From Flavobacterium psychrophilum (GTDB taxonomy: Bacteria > Bacteroidota > Bacteroidia > Flavobacteriales > Flavobacteriaceae): a stretch of DNA of 9,561 nt. Within the stretch, counting starts at the first letter, position 1. Each line of letters starts with the position of its first letter. Made by a program: the position numbers and the translations under genes. Positions 8,773 through 9,561 of the stretch are shown piece by piece. The notes beneath the pieces are model-generated. The model made no database searches and was not told where the DNA came from. It worked only from the letters and a program-made list of their open reading frames with translations. Location: the NCBI GenBank assembly GCA_945905915.1, contig CAMDQL010000067.1, positions 1 through 9,561 of the forward strand, given 5' to 3'.

Positions 8773-8867
8773 ATTATATATTTTTAACCACAAAGACACT
8801 AAGAAAGCACAAAGTTCAAAACGTTTTTATGATTATTTAGATTTGTTTAGATTCGTTTAGATTAAAT
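8773..8867. repeat. arsR-arsC spacer with tandem 10-bp repeat and CACAAAG-type repeat
   Basis: At 8836-8865 three tandem 10-bp copies begin TTTAGATT (TTTAGATTTG, TTTAGATTCG, TTTAGATTAA), two bases beyond the arsR stop codon. At 8787-8813 an AACCACAAAGACACTAAG segment is followed by another GCACAAAG; sequences of this kind recur as dispersed repeats in many bacterial genomes. The spacer interrupts an otherwise tight operon. I see no promoter with an exact TAnnTTTG for arsC in it. Confidence 0.6.
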
Positions 8868-9191
8868 TCAACAACATTTATTCTTTAATTTATGACCAAT
8901 TGTGCTAAAATGATTTTCTATTTTATCAATCGTATCTGGATTTATGCAATAGCAAATGGCAGTACCTTCGATAGTTCCTTTGATGATATTAGCATTTTTT
9001 AATTCCTTTAAGTGTTGCGAAATGGTGGGTTGTGCTAAAGGTAATTCGTTTACGATATCACCACAAATACAAGAGTCTACCGAAAGTAAATAATCTACAA
9101 TTGCAATTCTAGCAGGATGTGACAAAGCTTTGAATAAGTTTGCAATCTCGTTTTGTTCTACTGAAAATGATTCCGATTTTGATGCGCCCAT
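8868..9191 (-). CDS. arsR: ArsR-family arsenite-responsive repressor
   Basis: This 107-residue winged helix-turn-helix protein has the ArsR/SmtB layout: LFKALSHPARIAIVDYLL (19-36), the metalloid site SCICGDIV with C41 and C43, and the recognition helix LAQPTISQHLKELKNANII (52-70). The CxC pair matches the ELCVCDL arsenite site of E. coli ArsR; further cysteines C80, C82 and C106-C107 could add a third thiol ligand. The start is the ATG at 9191-9189. In the absence of arsenite it should repress its own operon, and arsenite binding releases it. It is the first gene of the operon and precedes arsC by a 95-bp spacer. A predicted promoter and a small dyad lie upstream. Confidence 0.95.
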   Translation of the reverse strand: MGASKSESFSVEQNEIANLFKALSHPARIAIVDYLLSVDSCICGDIVNELPLAQPTISQHLKELKNANIIKGTIEGTAICYCINPDTIDKIENHFSTIGHKLKNKCC

Positions 9192-9207
9192 ATTTTTTTA
9201 AATTATT

Positions 9208-9219
9208 ATATTTCAATAT
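9208..9219. promoter_or_regulatory. Candidate ArsR operator
   Basis: ATATTTCAATAT is a 12-bp dyad with 5-bp arms (ATATT / AATAT) around TC. It lies between the predicted start of transcription and the arsR ATG, 17 bp upstream of the start codon. The position suits a repressor site, but the dyad is short and AT-rich. Confidence 0.35.
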
Positions 9220-9228
9220 TACGATAAA

Positions 9229-9236
9229 CAAATATA
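9229..9236 (-). promoter_or_regulatory. Predicted -7 promoter element of the ars operon
   Basis: On the minus strand this reads TATATTTG, an exact TAnnTTTG match and identical to the permease gene's -7 element. It lies 38 bp upstream of the arsR start. The expected -33 region falls in the rpsA terminator hairpin and has no TTG. Confidence 0.55.
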
Positions 9237-9245
9237 TTATACAAT

Positions 9246-9270
9246 AAAAAAACCCGAAATTTCTTTCGGG
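9246..9270 (-). terminator. Intrinsic terminator of rpsA
   Basis: On the minus strand CCCGAAA and TTTCGGG (arms at 9270-9264 and 9259-9253) form a 7-bp stem with a GAAA tetraloop, followed by seven T residues (9252-9246). It lies 26 bp after the rpsA stop and insulates the ars promoter from S1 transcription. Confidence 0.92.
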
Positions 9271-9296
9271 ATTTAAAATATTTAGAAATTAAGAGA

Positions 9297-9561
9297 TTAT
9301 TTACCTCCTTTTTCCATTTTAGCTTTTAATTCAGCAAGAATATCGTTGTTGTCTCCTAATGTAGAAACTTGAGCAGGAGCTGAAGCATTTTCAGTTACTG
9401 TCTTAGCGATTTTCTCTTCTTCTTCTCTGAAGGTAGCTGTGTGAGAAGCTACTACTCTTTTGAATTCTTTGTTGAATTCAATTACTTTAAAGTCAGCAGT
9501 ATCTCCTTTTTTCAATTTTTTACCGTCTTCTTTTTCTAATTGACGTGTAGGAATAAATGCA
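9297..9561 (-). CDS. rpsA: 30S ribosomal protein S1, C-terminal end, cut by window edge
   Basis: The last 87 residues lie in the window, from AFIPTRQLEKEDGKK to the stop TAA at 9299-9297. The reading frame runs open to the window edge, so an internal TTG near 9515 is not the start. The segment AFIPTRQLEKEDGKKLKKGD followed by DFKVIEFNKEFKRVVASHT is the end of an S1 (OB-fold) domain, where the protein contacts mRNA; the acidic-basic tail ending LGDNNDILAELKAKMEKGGK is typical of the Bacteroidota S1 C-terminus. S1 binds mRNA leaders on the small ribosomal subunit. It ends with a clean intrinsic terminator. Confidence 0.93.
   Translation of the reverse strand, partial: AFIPTRQLEKEDGKKLKKGDTADFKVIEFNKEFKRVVASHTATFREEEEKIAKTVTENASAPAQVSTLGDNNDILAELKAKMEKGGK

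Noticed and set aside
8773..8799. GTG start adding nine residues to ArsC
   Set aside because: The extension lies in the spacer repeat sequence and an ATG at 8772 is available in the same frame.
9297..9515. A separate 72-residue gene starting at a TTG
   Set aside because: The frame stays open upstream to the window edge with S1 sequence, so it is the tail of rpsA.

Overview
The window looks like chromosomal DNA from a member of the Flavobacteriaceae (Bacteroidota), probably Flavobacterium or a close relative. Three things suggest this. The DNA is AT-rich and the genes lack clear Shine-Dalgarno sequences. Matches to the Bacteroidota -7 promoter element TAnnTTTG sit upstream of five of the eight genes or operons. 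The encoded proteins, notably the S1 tail, also read as flavobacterial. The genus is inferred, not proven.

Layout from left to right. (1) 1-305, minus: N-terminal third of dihydrolipoyl dehydrogenase (lpdA), cut by the window edge. (2) 406-858, minus: an Lrp/AsnC-family regulator. It is divergent from (3) 1037-2239, plus: a PLP-dependent Cys/Met-metabolism enzyme of the methionine gamma-lyase / cystathionine gamma-synthase family. The 178-bp gap between them holds a 15-bp palindrome with Lrp-type ends over the predicted regulator start site. (4) 2253-2288: a strong bidirectional terminator separating gene 3 from the convergent (5) 2292-4217, minus: a 14-helix APC/CAT-type amino acid permease with two large predicted periplasmic loops. 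(6) 4430-6616, plus: catalase-peroxidase KatG, complete, with a strong terminator. (7) 6617-7129: about 510 bp without genes, filled with a long AT-rich hairpin and three copies (two direct, one inverted) of a REP-like palindromic repeat. (8) 9191-7130, minus: an arsenic resistance operon in the order arsR, thioredoxin-type arsenate reductase, Acr3 arsenite exporter. (9) 9297-9561, minus: C-terminal end of ribosomal protein S1 (rpsA) with its own terminator.

Functionally there are two accessory themes between housekeeping genes. The Lrp regulator and PLP enzyme probably form an amino-acid (sulfur amino acid) catabolic switch, and the nearby permease may share that theme. KatG and the ars operon are stress defences. 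In the ars operon, arsenate enters the cell, is reduced to arsenite by the ArsC-like protein and is exported by Acr3, with ArsR releasing the promoter when arsenite binds its cysteines.

I do not see a clearly new multi-gene system. The most interesting items are the REP-like repeat cluster, the Lrp-type operator, active-site substitutions in the PLP enzyme, the extended ArsC, and the periplasmic inserts in the permease.
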